Of a DNA stretch of 15,241 nt, positions 7,829-14,831 are shown piece after piece (position 1 is the stretch's first letter; every line of letters starts with the position of its first letter). The DNA comes from Prevotella sp. UBA3294 (lineage in GTDB: Bacteria > Bacteroidota > Bacteroidia > Bacteroidales > Bacteroidaceae): contig DETG01000128.1 in NCBI GenBank assembly GCA_002361535.1, positions 1 to 15,241 of the forward strand. Direction: 5' to 3'. Position numbers and translations under genes: made by a program. The notes below the pieces were generated by a model that saw only the letters and a list, made by a program, of their open reading frames with translations, was not told where the DNA came from and made no database searches.

Positions 7829-10800
7829 TTAATTAACAACAACCTTGCCGTTGTAAATATACATTCCCTTCTTCGTGGGCTTACCGCTCAGTTTCTGACC
7901 ATCGATGGTGTACCACACATCCTTTTGACCTTTGACAACGGTCCTTTGACCATGATCTATTGTCTGGATGTCTGTAGCAATAGCATTTTCAGCCTCTAAC
8001 GTGGTAAACTGGGCGATAGGTGACCATTCTGATGTGGCACTGCCCTTTACACCCTGCAACTGATACTCATAGGTGGTTTGCGGATCCAATCCCCCAAGCA
8101 AGATGCTCTTCCCTGAGAGATTCTTACTGGTTGTCCAGCTACTTGCAGGTACTCCTATGCCATAGATACCAAAGTCGTCAATCAGAAGTAAATCCTGATC
8201 GGTATCCTGATGCCTCAGGGCGATGTAGCCTTTCTGTCCATGGAAACTGCTCAGGTCAACGGTCACCTCCTTCCATAAACCCGAGGCATTACCTGGCGAA
8301 GCGAGTAAAGTAAAGGCACTGATATCATTGGTAGTAGTAGAGACATACACATCATAATGCTCATGATAAGTACCATCGTCCATCACCCAGAACCTCAACG
8401 TGCCGTCTAAGGTCACCTTCGGTGTGATGAGCCAGTTCTCGACAGTATAAATATTAGTATTAGTCCAACTTCTTGTGACGGCTACATGGTCACCACTGTG
8501 GGCAGAAAAAGAGAGACTAAATTCTGAAGGATCAATCGGATGCCAGTCGGTATCTTCCGTACCTTCTCCATTTCGAATAATCGTCCACATATCCATACCG
8601 TTCTCAAAGTCATCGAAGAAGGTCTTTCTTTCCTGTGCTGCCGTTCTATAGCGTAAGTTATAGCTTGTGCTGTAGCCGTTCCAGCTAATGGTGGCAGTGT
8701 TCTCCTCAGGTTCTGCCTTCAGATCGAACGGAACGGGGTTGTCTGGCAAGGTCTTAAAGTATGTCGTCACCCATTCACTCACCAATGTGCTGCCTTCCTT
8801 CGCTTGCACCCTCACCACAAACTGGGTGTTATTACTCAGGTTTGTCAGCGTTTGGGGAGAGGAGGGACCAGACACTGTATTCCATGTCAATGATGAGAGA
8901 TCCACATTTCCTCCTATCTCGGCACGAACCATAAAGGTATATCCTGACACACCTGCATCAGCAAGGTCCATCCAATCGTTGCCGTTAATACTAACCCATC
9001 TGCCGTTGGGATCACCGTTTACATCATTACTAGCTGTTGCAGGATAGCCGGCACCGCTCTCATTCGTGAGAATCACCCACAGATCCTTGGAGGAATCGAT
9101 GCTCAAGTTTCCCATGTCGAAATCCACGAATTCCTTTGCACCTGTCAAGGTGATGTCCTTCGGCGATCCGACTACATCTGCATCGGAGGGCAACGTACCA
9201 TTTACGTTGTAGATCGTGATGGTTCCCTCCATTTCATCACAGTCATAGACGGACACCTTATTCAACACACTACCGCTATAGGTTCCAGCAGGAATCATGA
9301 TGCCCCATGAGAAACGACCACCACCCTTTCCAATAGATGTTTGGGGTTCTCCATCGTCATAATAGTGCCAGCCACTGCCGACATTAACATTATCGGAAAC
9401 TATGGCATATTGCAACGCTACGGTAGATGCGAAGGATGTCCAGCTGACGGTGGCAGCATTGGGCGTAATATCACTGACGGTCAGCTGCTTCGGAGCAGTA
9501 AAGGCTTTGGTCTTGAAGGTCGCAATTGCCGTACCGGCATTCGCCACATCGGGATAAGCAATACCGACAATCTGATACTCATACTCCGTCTCGGGATCCA
9601 GGCCTGTCAAGATATACGTATTCTGAGTATTTCCATAAACACCAGTATGATATACATTCCAAGATAAATCACCTTTTTTCCTGTACTTCACATCATAGTA
9701 GTAGCTATAGCCCACCCAGTTGATGGTAGCCTGAACAAACGTTGTCTCCACGTTGACCTGAGATGGAATGGGGTTCTCTCCAGAGGTGGTGAAGGTAATG
9801 ATATTGCTCCAGTCGCTCATACCTCCATCGTTAGAAGCATTACTGCGCACCTTTACCCTATAGGTAGTGTTGGGCTCCAGTGGATATCTGTCAAGGCCTG
9901 TGAACACGTAACGAGGACTCGTCGTATGGACATTTTCGACACCAGCTTCACTCATATCTCCCTCCTTGGAATAAGAGAAATCCCATGTGGTCTGATCCTC
10001 TGAGCCTGGTGTCCACGTCAGCGTTACACGATCAGGACCCGGACCTTCGGCAATGGCCAGGTTCGTTGGTCGCTTACCACTCCACTGATACCTCGAAACA
10101 CCGAATGTGGTGATGAGTCCTGGTTGAAGTGCATCGCATTTCTGGCAGGCGATGATATCCTCTCCGAAGTTATCCTTGATGGTGAAGCCACACTCTTCAC
10201 TAAAGCTTCCTTTCACCCACACGAAATCATAATCTTCGCCGAAACAGAGGTCGATGGTGCCCTTCTTCATCTTTCCGTCATCCTTGGTCATATCTAACGT
10301 AGCCACCACAAGACCGGTTTTTGAATGAACAATATCGATGGCGTTTCCATCCCAGCCATCGCCATAGCTATCGGTCAGCTCATAGCCGATCGCTGCACGG
10401 TTGTTCTCATCACAGATCGTGGTCACGAACGAGGTGGAAGCCCAGTCGCTGACGGCACCGCCACCGCAGTTGCTCCTTACTTGAACCTCATACTTTGTAC
10501 CAGAGTAAGTCAACGACTCATTTAATGAGTAAGTTGGGCTTGTCAGTCCTTCCACATGTTTCCAATTGCTGTCGTATGTATTCTTGTAGCGCAAATCCCA
10601 TTGGGCAGCATCTGATGTCCAACTCACCGTAGCATCCCAGAAATCGATATCTGTCACCGTCAGGTTCCGAGGCTTGGGACAGGTCGAACTGGTTTCATAG
10701 TAATAGGCAAAGGTGGTCTTGGGAATGAAGTTTTCATAATTGATGCTAACATTGTCCAAATTTGAGTCGTTCATGCCAAAGATAGATGCATTGGAGGCGG

Positions 10801-11830
10801 TGGAGCCAATGAAGGTGGCAGAGTTATCTGTACCCTTCGTCATCTGATATACGCCGACGAGCAGGTTACCGCCATGGTATAGATAAGGTGTGGTGAACTC
10901 GATATCCATCGTGCTCTTTGTTCCATCGAGAGGGCCTTCGTAAACCGTGGTGGCACCTGTCGTACCATAATAATTGCTGATGGTCGTCGCATCCACTTCC
11001 TTGAGGAACACCTTGAACTTGGCAGATCCCCAACTTCCAGAAGCAGGAGAAGAAAGATAGAACGTCATCTTTGAGATGGTGTTGTCTTCTAATTGTAATA
11101 ACTTATTGGCAGGGATGATGAACTCACTTTTCTGATACCAGTCAGTGTAATAGCCATCAACGGGAACACAAGTATTGGTTACAGTTCCATCACAGACGGT
11201 TAGTGATTTCATGATAGTACCATAACTAATGTCGAATTTGATGTTACTACGATGACCATAGGTTGTTCTGTTGCTGGCATAGGAAGTGAGATTGTTCAAG
11301 TTAGGACAATTACTTTCACTATAATAAGATAGGGAAGTTTGGTTTTCTTTCTGGGTACAATAAAACTTGTAAGAACTACTACCCGTATTGCCACTAGTAG
11401 GGTCATAGCAGCCTACCAGCAGGTTTTTAGTGCCACTGTATTCGAACGGCGTGTCCAAGGTGATGGTTACCCAGCCTGCTCCAGAGGCAGAGAAGGTTCC
11501 TTCGAACACCTTGTCGGAAGCACTAAGTGGAACAAAGTCTTTTACATCGACAAAGCTACTCTTATCCACTTCTTTCAGATACACCTGAACACCATTCATC
11601 GTGAATGGTGAAGAATAGGCATAGTGAAACGAGATGGATGTAATTGTTCCAGCCCCTCCCAGTTCCTCGGCAGTATAGATCTGCTGTGTCAGGGAATAGT
11701 TGTACCACATGTTGAATGGCAAACTGTACGAGGTTGAAGTACCACCGCCGATAGTCACTTGGGTTGCTCTCGCCGCCCCTGTCCAGGCCAGCAATAGCAT
11801 CATTGATAATAGTAGTTTTTTCATCATCAT
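7829..11830 (-). CDS. Large T9SS-secreted multidomain surface protein with Fn3 and cleaved-adhesin domains
   Basis: A 1333-residue protein. It has a signal peptide (1-22, AWTGAARA|T) and two N-terminal beta-rich modules (about 23-204 and 205-385), each with the VYLKEV/VFLKEV and NLLVG motifs. Fn3 domains lie at about 386-472, 587-686 and 687-777. A GDGW-type module (DSYGDGWDGNAI) lies at about 473-586. Two further Fn3 domains are each split by an insert: 778-814/978-1031 around a beta-rich module, and 1032-1067/1230-1282 around a cleaved-adhesin domain of the gingipain/HagA type (FFDDFENG, ENWLITP, YIALRH, LLIDDFGIYG). The C-terminal sorting domain ends KKGMYIYNGKVVVN. The likely role is cell-surface adhesion or glycan/protein binding; no protease catalytic domain is visible. 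The start is the first of three ATGs at 11822-11830; a longer TTG start would run through the promoter. Confidence 0.85.
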   Translation of the reverse strand: MMMKKLLLSMMLLLAWTGAARATQVTIGGGTSTSYSLPFNMWYNYSLTQQIYTAEELGGAGTITSISFHYAYSSPFTMNGVQVYLKEVDKSSFVDVKDFVPLSASDKVFEGTFSASGAGWVTITLDTPFEYSGTKNLLVGCYDPTSGNTGSSSYKFYCTQKENQTSLSYYSESNCPNLNNLTSYASNRTTYGHRSNIKFDISYGTIMKSLTVCDGTVTNTCVPVDGYYTDWYQKSEFIIPANKLLQLEDNTISKMTFYLSSPASGSWGSAKFKVFLKEVDATTISNYYGTTGATTVYEGPLDGTKSTMDIEFTTPYLYHGGNLLVGVYQMTKGTDNSATFIGSTASNASIFGMNDSNLDNVSINYENFIPKTTFAYYYETSSTCPKPRNLTVTDIDFWDATVSWTSDAAQWDLRYKNTYDSNWKHVEGLTSPTYSLNESLTYSGTKYEVQVRSNCGGGAVSDWASTSFVTTICDENNRAAIGYELTDSYGDGWDGNAIDIVHSKTGLVVATLDMTKDDGKMKKGTIDLCFGEDYDFVWVKGSFSEECGFTIKDNFGEDIIACQKCDALQPGLITTFGVSRYQWSGKRPTNLAIAEGPGPDRVTLTWTPGSEDQTTWDFSYSKEGDMSEAGVENVHTTSPRYVFTGLDRYPLEPNTTYRVKVRSNASNDGGMSDWSNIITFTTSGENPIPSQVNVETTFVQATINWVGYSYYYDVKYRKKGDLSWNVYHTGVYGNTQNTYILTGLDPETEYEYQIVGIAYPDVANAGTAIATFKTKAFTAPKQLTVSDITPNAATVSWTSFASTVALQYAIVSDNVNVGSGWHYYDDGEPQTSIGKGGGRFSWGIMIPAGTYSGSVLNKVSVYDCDEMEGTITIYNVNGTLPSDADVVGSPKDITLTGAKEFVDFDMGNLSIDSSKDLWVILTNESGAGYPATASNDVNGDPNGRWVSINGNDWMDLADAGVSGYTFMVRAEIGGNVDLSSLTWNTVSGPSSPQTLTNLSNNTQFVVRVQAKEGSTLVSEWVTTYFKTLPDNPVPFDLKAEPEENTATISWNGYSTSYNLRYRTAAQERKTFFDDFENGMDMWTIIRNGEGTEDTDWHPIDPSEFSLSFSAHSGDHVAVTRSWTNTNIYTVENWLITPKVTLDGTLRFWVMDDGTYHEHYDVYVSTTTNDISAFTLLASPGNASGLWKEVTVDLSSFHGQKGYIALRHQDTDQDLLLIDDFGIYGIGVPASSWTTSKNLSGKSILLGGLDPQTTYEYQLQGVKGSATSEWSPIAQFTTLEAENAIATDIQTIDHGQRTVVKGQKDVWYTIDGQKLSGKPTKKGMYIYNGKVVVN
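7924..7965. repeat. Degenerate heptamer array in the linker before the sorting domain (1333-residue adhesin)
   Basis: Six 7-base units on the plus strand (TTTGACC, TTTGACA, ACGGTCC, TTTGACC, ATGATCT, ATTGTCT) run back to back. In the gene's frame they encode a peptide whose GQRTVVK-GQK core has the seven-residue period expected from a GGACAAT repeat (ideal translation GQWTMDN). The unit identity is eroded but the phase is kept. It lies at the equivalent site to the array in the neighbouring adhesin gene. Confidence 0.7.
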
Positions 11831-11832
11831 GT

Positions 11833-11863
11833 ATAAATTGTGTTGATAAATTGTGTTGATAAA
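11833..11863. repeat. 13-bp tandem duplication in the leader of the 1333-residue adhesin gene
   Basis: ATAAATTGTGTTG occurs twice in direct succession (11833-11845 and 11846-11858) and continues with ATAAA. It occupies almost the whole predicted untranslated leader between the promoter and the triple ATG. The sister gene's leader has only a single related TCAACAC motif. Confidence 0.85.
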
Positions 11864-11872
11864 TACGTGCCG

Positions 11873-11903
11873 CAAAGATACAAAATAAAATGCAAGATGC
11901 AAA
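11873..11903 (-). promoter_or_regulatory. Bacteroidota-type promoter of the 1333-residue adhesin gene
   Basis: On the minus strand, TTTG (11900-11903), a spacer of exactly 19 bases, and TATCTTTG (11873-11880) match the Bacteroidota housekeeping promoter (TTTG, N19, TAnnTTTG). The start point should be near 11866, giving a leader of about 36 bases. The sequence is close to the promoter of the 801-residue adhesin gene, including the flanking TTTGCAT and TTTTG. Confidence 0.85.
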
Positions 11904-11934
11904 GAATTCTCTGCTTTTTCTTCACATAAAAGAA

Positions 11935-11968
11935 TTTTCCGCGAAACCCTTGTGAGTTCCGCGGAAAA
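11935..11968. repeat. GC-cored hairpin downstream of the 801-residue adhesin gene (possible terminator)
   Basis: TTTTCCGCG (11935-11943) and CGCGGAAAA (11960-11968) form a 9-bp stem with a 16-base loop. The loop differs from the copy at 7752-7785 by only two or three bases. It lies 71 bases after the stop codon of the 801-residue gene and upstream of the next adhesin promoter. On the coding strand the bases after the stem are TTCTTTT, which could serve as a weak U-tract. Confidence 0.62.
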
Positions 11969-11975
11969 ACATTCA

Positions 11976-12038
11976 ATTGTGAATTGTCAATTGTCCATTA
12001 TCAATTGTCCATTGTCCATTGTCAATTGTCCATTGTCC
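11976..12038. repeat. Nine-unit heptamer tandem array after the 801-residue adhesin gene
   Basis: Nine back-to-back plus-strand units (ATTGTGA, ATTGTCA, ATTGTCC, ATTATCA, ATTGTCC, ATTGTCC, ATTGTCA, ATTGTCC, ATTGTCC) run from 11976 to 12038 and end at the stop codon (12040-12042). The first three units match those at 7793-7813 exactly; the array is otherwise longer by four units, as expected for slippage or unequal exchange. Confidence 0.93.
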
Positions 12039-12039
12039 A

Positions 12040-14445
12040 TTAATTTACAACGCGCTTGCCGTTGTAAATATACACTCCCTTCTTCGTAGGCTTGCCGTTC
12101 AGTTTCTGACCCTCGATGGTGTACCACTCATCAGAGTAATTATCCATTGTCCATCGTCCATTACCCATTGCCTTGATGCCAGTCGCAATGGCATGTGGAT
12201 CATACGGAGTCTCGAACAATGCAGAAGCCCAGCGACTTTCTTCCGCCCCCCTGACACTCTTTATCTGCCATGAATAGGGAACATTATTGAGCAGTCGGGA
12301 CATATAGTAGGAATTACTGTTGCTGATGGGTACCTCTTTAACGTAATCATCAGCCATCACATATACAGCGAAATTATCAGTTTCATCAATTCTCTGTGCA
12401 AGACCCATGAAGCTAAAGGTACCACCGAGCTCCACATCGGAGATGATCAGCCAATCGTCTGGATGCAATTCTCTTCCGTCTTTTTTCCAAGTGGTTGAAG
12501 ATATGCCATATACGCCACTTTGATCATAAGGAAGCCACTGATCCTCTGGTTTATTACTTAGCACCTCCCATCCATAGCCATCACCATCATGGTCAATGGA
12601 TGATAATTGTGCAGGTATACGCCCCCGACTATTCTCAAAGTCTTCAAAATAGACCCTTTCTCCTTCTGCATTGGTTACCTCGATATTATCAATATGCAGC
12701 CAAGAATGATCTGGCACGTTATAGTGACGGATGGCAATAGAACCCGTGCCCTTGAAGGGTTGCAGGTCGAAGGTATAAGTCGTTTTACTATTCGCTGGAT
12801 TAATGTCATCACTCCACTTCCACCAAGCATTGTATTGCAATACATAGCTATCGATATCGAGCGTTCCCTCCCAACTCAACGTGGCTTCGGTCGATCCTGG
12901 TTCGCTCTTTAGGTTTATGGGTTTGGGGCAGATCTCTGCTGTGGTGAAGCTGATGGGCTCGGACCATTCACTCTTGTTGTCATCATCTTTGTAGGTGCGT
13001 ACCATCACCCAATAGTTTGTGTCATACTTCAAACCTGTCAAGGTGAAAGGATTGCTATCAACAGTAATCAGGTTATCCTCAACATCAGAGATACATAGCT
13101 GCCACTGTTTTACTTCTTCATCGCCTCTCTCGGCCCAACCTATCGTCGCACTATTGGTTCCAATGTTTGAAACGGTCAGATCAACAGGTGCTATGATACC
13201 ACTGAAAACGGTATAGTTGATAGGATCCTGTAACTTACCCTTTCCCGAGAAGATTTCCTCTCCATAATGATCATAAACCTGATAAGAACAGTGCTCAGGG
13301 GGGTAATTGACATCATCGCCTTCTTTCCATTCAAAACGTATTTTACGCCCCAAGCAAACTGAAAATGTTCCACTGGTTTCCCAACCTTTGTCGATTTTCC
13401 ATTCAGCGAGTTGGACTCCCGTTATTGCATCCTTAACAATAATGGCATTCCCTTTCCAACCGGGATAATATCTGCTTGGACCTATGTATTTCAGTTCATA
13501 GCGGATTTCGACTTCTTGATCTTTAGTACAGTACAGCGTTCGAAAGCCAAACGTATTACTCCAATCGCTCACCTTGTCGCCATTCACTGCCCGCACCTTT
13601 ATCTCATAAAAATGATCTGTCTTCAACGAATGATCTTTATCCAACTTGGTGAGAGTATAGGGATTGTATGAGGTATCGATCAGGTACTCTTTGTTCTCTT
13701 CGACATCTTTGACATAAATCTGCCATGCACTGGCAATCGATGTCCAACCGATTTTTGCGCTGTTCAGGTTTACATCGAAAACTTCGATGGCAGTAGGAGC
13801 GATAAGCTCTTGTTCTGCTGAACTATAATAGAACGTTGTCTGGGGAATGAAATTACTATGAGTGGGATTTGTTACATTGTCGATGGAATTTTTATTCACC
13901 CCCTGTATGCTGGCATTATTCACGACAGTCCCATAGAACTTTGCGGTTTTATAATTACCTTTTTCAGTCAGATAGACACCCACGAGCAGGTTATTCCCCT
14001 GATAGATGTAAGTGTTCTTGTTAAACTCGACGGACATGATGTCGCTTGTACCGCTGAGGGAACCCTCATAGACAAGATCATCTTCCGAGAAACCGATGAA
14101 AGATGGACGGTCTGACGGGAAGGCGCTAATATTAACCTCCTTCAGATAGACTTTGAAGCTCGCATTCCACTCTATCGTCGCTTTGGTTTGAAGATAGAAA
14201 TCCATCTGCGAAATACGCTTACCTTTCAAATCAATGAGACTATTGGCAGGATAGATTATCTCGCACTTCTGAAATAAATTAGCATCGTATCCATGAAGTG
14301 GGACATATGAACTATAATCATAAGCTGGATTAGAAGGACTGAACACCGTCAACGTCTGCTGTTGTCCTTGTCCCCCACCATCTGCTTTTACCGTACCGAC
14401 CCACGCCAGCATGAGCATCACTGACAATAGAATTTTCTCTTTCAT
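12040..14445 (-). CDS. T9SS-secreted surface protein with Fn3 domains and a rearranged cleaved-adhesin domain
   Basis: An 801-residue paralogue of the downstream 1333-residue protein. It has a signal peptide (1-21, GTVKA|D) and one N-terminal beta-rich module (about 30-212) matching the second such module of its neighbour (VYLKEV, NNLLVGVY, NFIPQTTFYY). Fn3 domains lie at about 217-305 and 419-503. A diverged GDGW-type module lies at about 306-416 (GWKGNAI kept, the preceding YGD lost). A third Fn3, about 506-748, is interrupted by cleaved-adhesin sequence in swapped order: the C-terminal half (IAIRHY, SWLHIDNIEV, about 541-594) precedes the N-terminal half (VYFEDFEN, DGDGYGWEV, DDWLIIS, about 597-698). 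The sorting domain ends KKGVYIYNGKRVVN. The likely role is cell-surface adhesion or binding. The ATG is at 14443-14445, about 25 bases after the -7 box. Confidence 0.85.
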   Translation of the reverse strand: MKEKILLSVMLMLAWVGTVKADGGGQGQQQTLTVFSPSNPAYDYSSYVPLHGYDANLFQKCEIIYPANSLIDLKGKRISQMDFYLQTKATIEWNASFKVYLKEVNISAFPSDRPSFIGFSEDDLVYEGSLSGTSDIMSVEFNKNTYIYQGNNLLVGVYLTEKGNYKTAKFYGTVVNNASIQGVNKNSIDNVTNPTHSNFIPQTTFYYSSAEQELIAPTAIEVFDVNLNSAKIGWTSIASAWQIYVKDVEENKEYLIDTSYNPYTLTKLDKDHSLKTDHFYEIKVRAVNGDKVSDWSNTFGFRTLYCTKDQEVEIRYELKYIGPSRYYPGWKGNAIIVKDAITGVQLAEWKIDKGWETSGTFSVCLGRKIRFEWKEGDDVNYPPEHCSYQVYDHYGEEIFSGKGKLQDPINYTVFSGIIAPVDLTVSNIGTNSATIGWAERGDEEVKQWQLCISDVEDNLITVDSNPFTLTGLKYDTNYWVMVRTYKDDDNKSEWSEPISFTTAEICPKPINLKSEPGSTEATLSWEGTLDIDSYVLQYNAWWKWSDDINPANSKTTYTFDLQPFKGTGSIAIRHYNVPDHSWLHIDNIEVTNAEGERVYFEDFENSRGRIPAQLSSIDHDGDGYGWEVLSNKPEDQWLPYDQSGVYGISSTTWKKDGRELHPDDWLIISDVELGGTFSFMGLAQRIDETDNFAVYVMADDYVKEVPISNSNSYYMSRLLNNVPYSWQIKSVRGAEESRWASALFETPYDPHAIATGIKAMGNGRWTMDNYSDEWYTIEGQKLNGKPTKKGVYIYNGKRVVN
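12139..12173. repeat. Heptamer array in the linker before the sorting domain (801-residue adhesin)
   Basis: Five plus-strand units (ATTATCC, ATTGTCC, ATCGTCC, ATTACCC, ATTGCCT) lie in phase. On the coding strand they are GGACAAT-like and are translated as MGNGRWTMDN, matching the ideal heptad peptide GQWTMDN at most positions. The array joins the last Fn3 domain to the sorting domain, residues about 760-769. Confidence 0.85.
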
Positions 14446-14470
14446 TTAGTGTTGATATTGATTTCCGCTG

Positions 14471-14501
14471 CAAAGTTACAAAATAATATGCTAAATGCAA
14501 A
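14471..14501 (-). promoter_or_regulatory. Bacteroidota-type promoter of the 801-residue adhesin gene
   Basis: On the minus strand, TTTG (14498-14501), a 19-base spacer, and TAACTTTG (14471-14478) match the TTTG/TAnnTTTG consensus with ideal spacing. The start point, near 14464, gives a leader of about 19 bases. The spacer, like that of the sister gene, begins CAT and ends in TTTTG. Confidence 0.85.
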
Positions 14502-14575
14502 GAAAATAAGCAATTATAACGAAAATACATAGGAAAGAATACGACAGAAAGTGATGGACCTTGAAATATAACATG

Positions 14576-14606
14576 CAAAGATACAAAAAATAACAACGAA
14601 ATGCAA
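14576..14606 (-). promoter_or_regulatory. Second, upstream promoter-like element of the 801-residue adhesin gene
   Basis: On the minus strand, TATCTTTG (14576-14583) is preceded 20 bases upstream by TTG in CTTGCAT. It resembles the promoter of the 1333-residue gene. No gene begins between it and the proximal promoter, so it may give a longer transcript with a leader of about 120 bases, or be a relic of an earlier duplication. Confidence 0.5.
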
Positions 14607-14644
14607 GGATTTTGATGTTAATTTCTCAATCATCCTTCAAAAAC

Positions 14645-14693
14645 ATAGTACTTTTGACTGAAAAATATAGTATTAAGCCATCAAAAGTACTAT
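14645..14693. repeat. Perfect 13-bp AT-rich inverted repeat in the gap between the GH3 and 801-residue genes
   Basis: ATAGTACTTTTGA (14645-14657) and its exact complement TCAAAAGTACTAT (14681-14693) flank a 23-base loop. On the minus strand the hairpin is followed by GTTTTTG, so it may terminate the transcript of the GH3 gene, or be an operator. A related ATAGTATT sits in the loop. Apart from this, the palindrome next to it and the two promoters, nothing else is seen in the 386-base gap (14446-14831); no credible small gene was found. Confidence 0.7.
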
Positions 14694-14725
14694 AACTATC
14701 CTCGAAAACCATGCTATTTTGTCGT

Positions 14726-14817
14726 CGCCGAGGTGAAGGTTTCAAGCCCCCATACGAAACTCCCCCCTTGGGGGGGAGTAGTATGAGGGGGCGAATGAAA
14801 CCACCTTCACCGAGGCG
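14726..14817. repeat. 92-bp imperfect palindrome just after the GH3 stop codon (REP/MITE-like or terminator)
   Basis: The arms CGCCGAGGTGAAGG (14726-14739) and CCTTCACCGAGGCG (14804-14817) pair with two mismatches. Inner blocks pair too: TTTCA with TGAAA, GCCCCC with GGGGGC, ATAC with GTAT, and a central CTCCCCCC/GGGGGGAG around a 3-base turn. The whole could fold into one long cruciform or RNA hairpin. It begins 14 bases from the GH3 stop codon. Its base composition, with runs of six or seven C or G, is unlike its AT-rich surroundings. Confidence 0.75.
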
Positions 14818-14831
14818 GTCTGGAAAAGGAA

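Noticed and set aside
7829..11830. Gingipain-type protease
   Set aside because: Only the adhesin-type domains are present; no C25 peptidase domain or its catalytic His/Cys motifs were seen, so a protease call is not supported.
11831..11902. 24-residue N-terminal extension of the 1333-residue adhesin from a TTG codon
   Set aside because: It overlaps the -33 and -7 promoter elements and the leader repeats; the ATG triplet in front of the signal peptide is the sensible start.
11976..12038. Possible CRISPR array
   Set aside because: The units are 7 bases, back to back, with no spacers and no cas genes nearby; it is a simple tandem repeat.
14330..14596. 88-codon minus-strand open frame upstream of the 801-residue gene
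   Set aside because: It runs through both promoters into the adhesin gene in another frame and has no family features.
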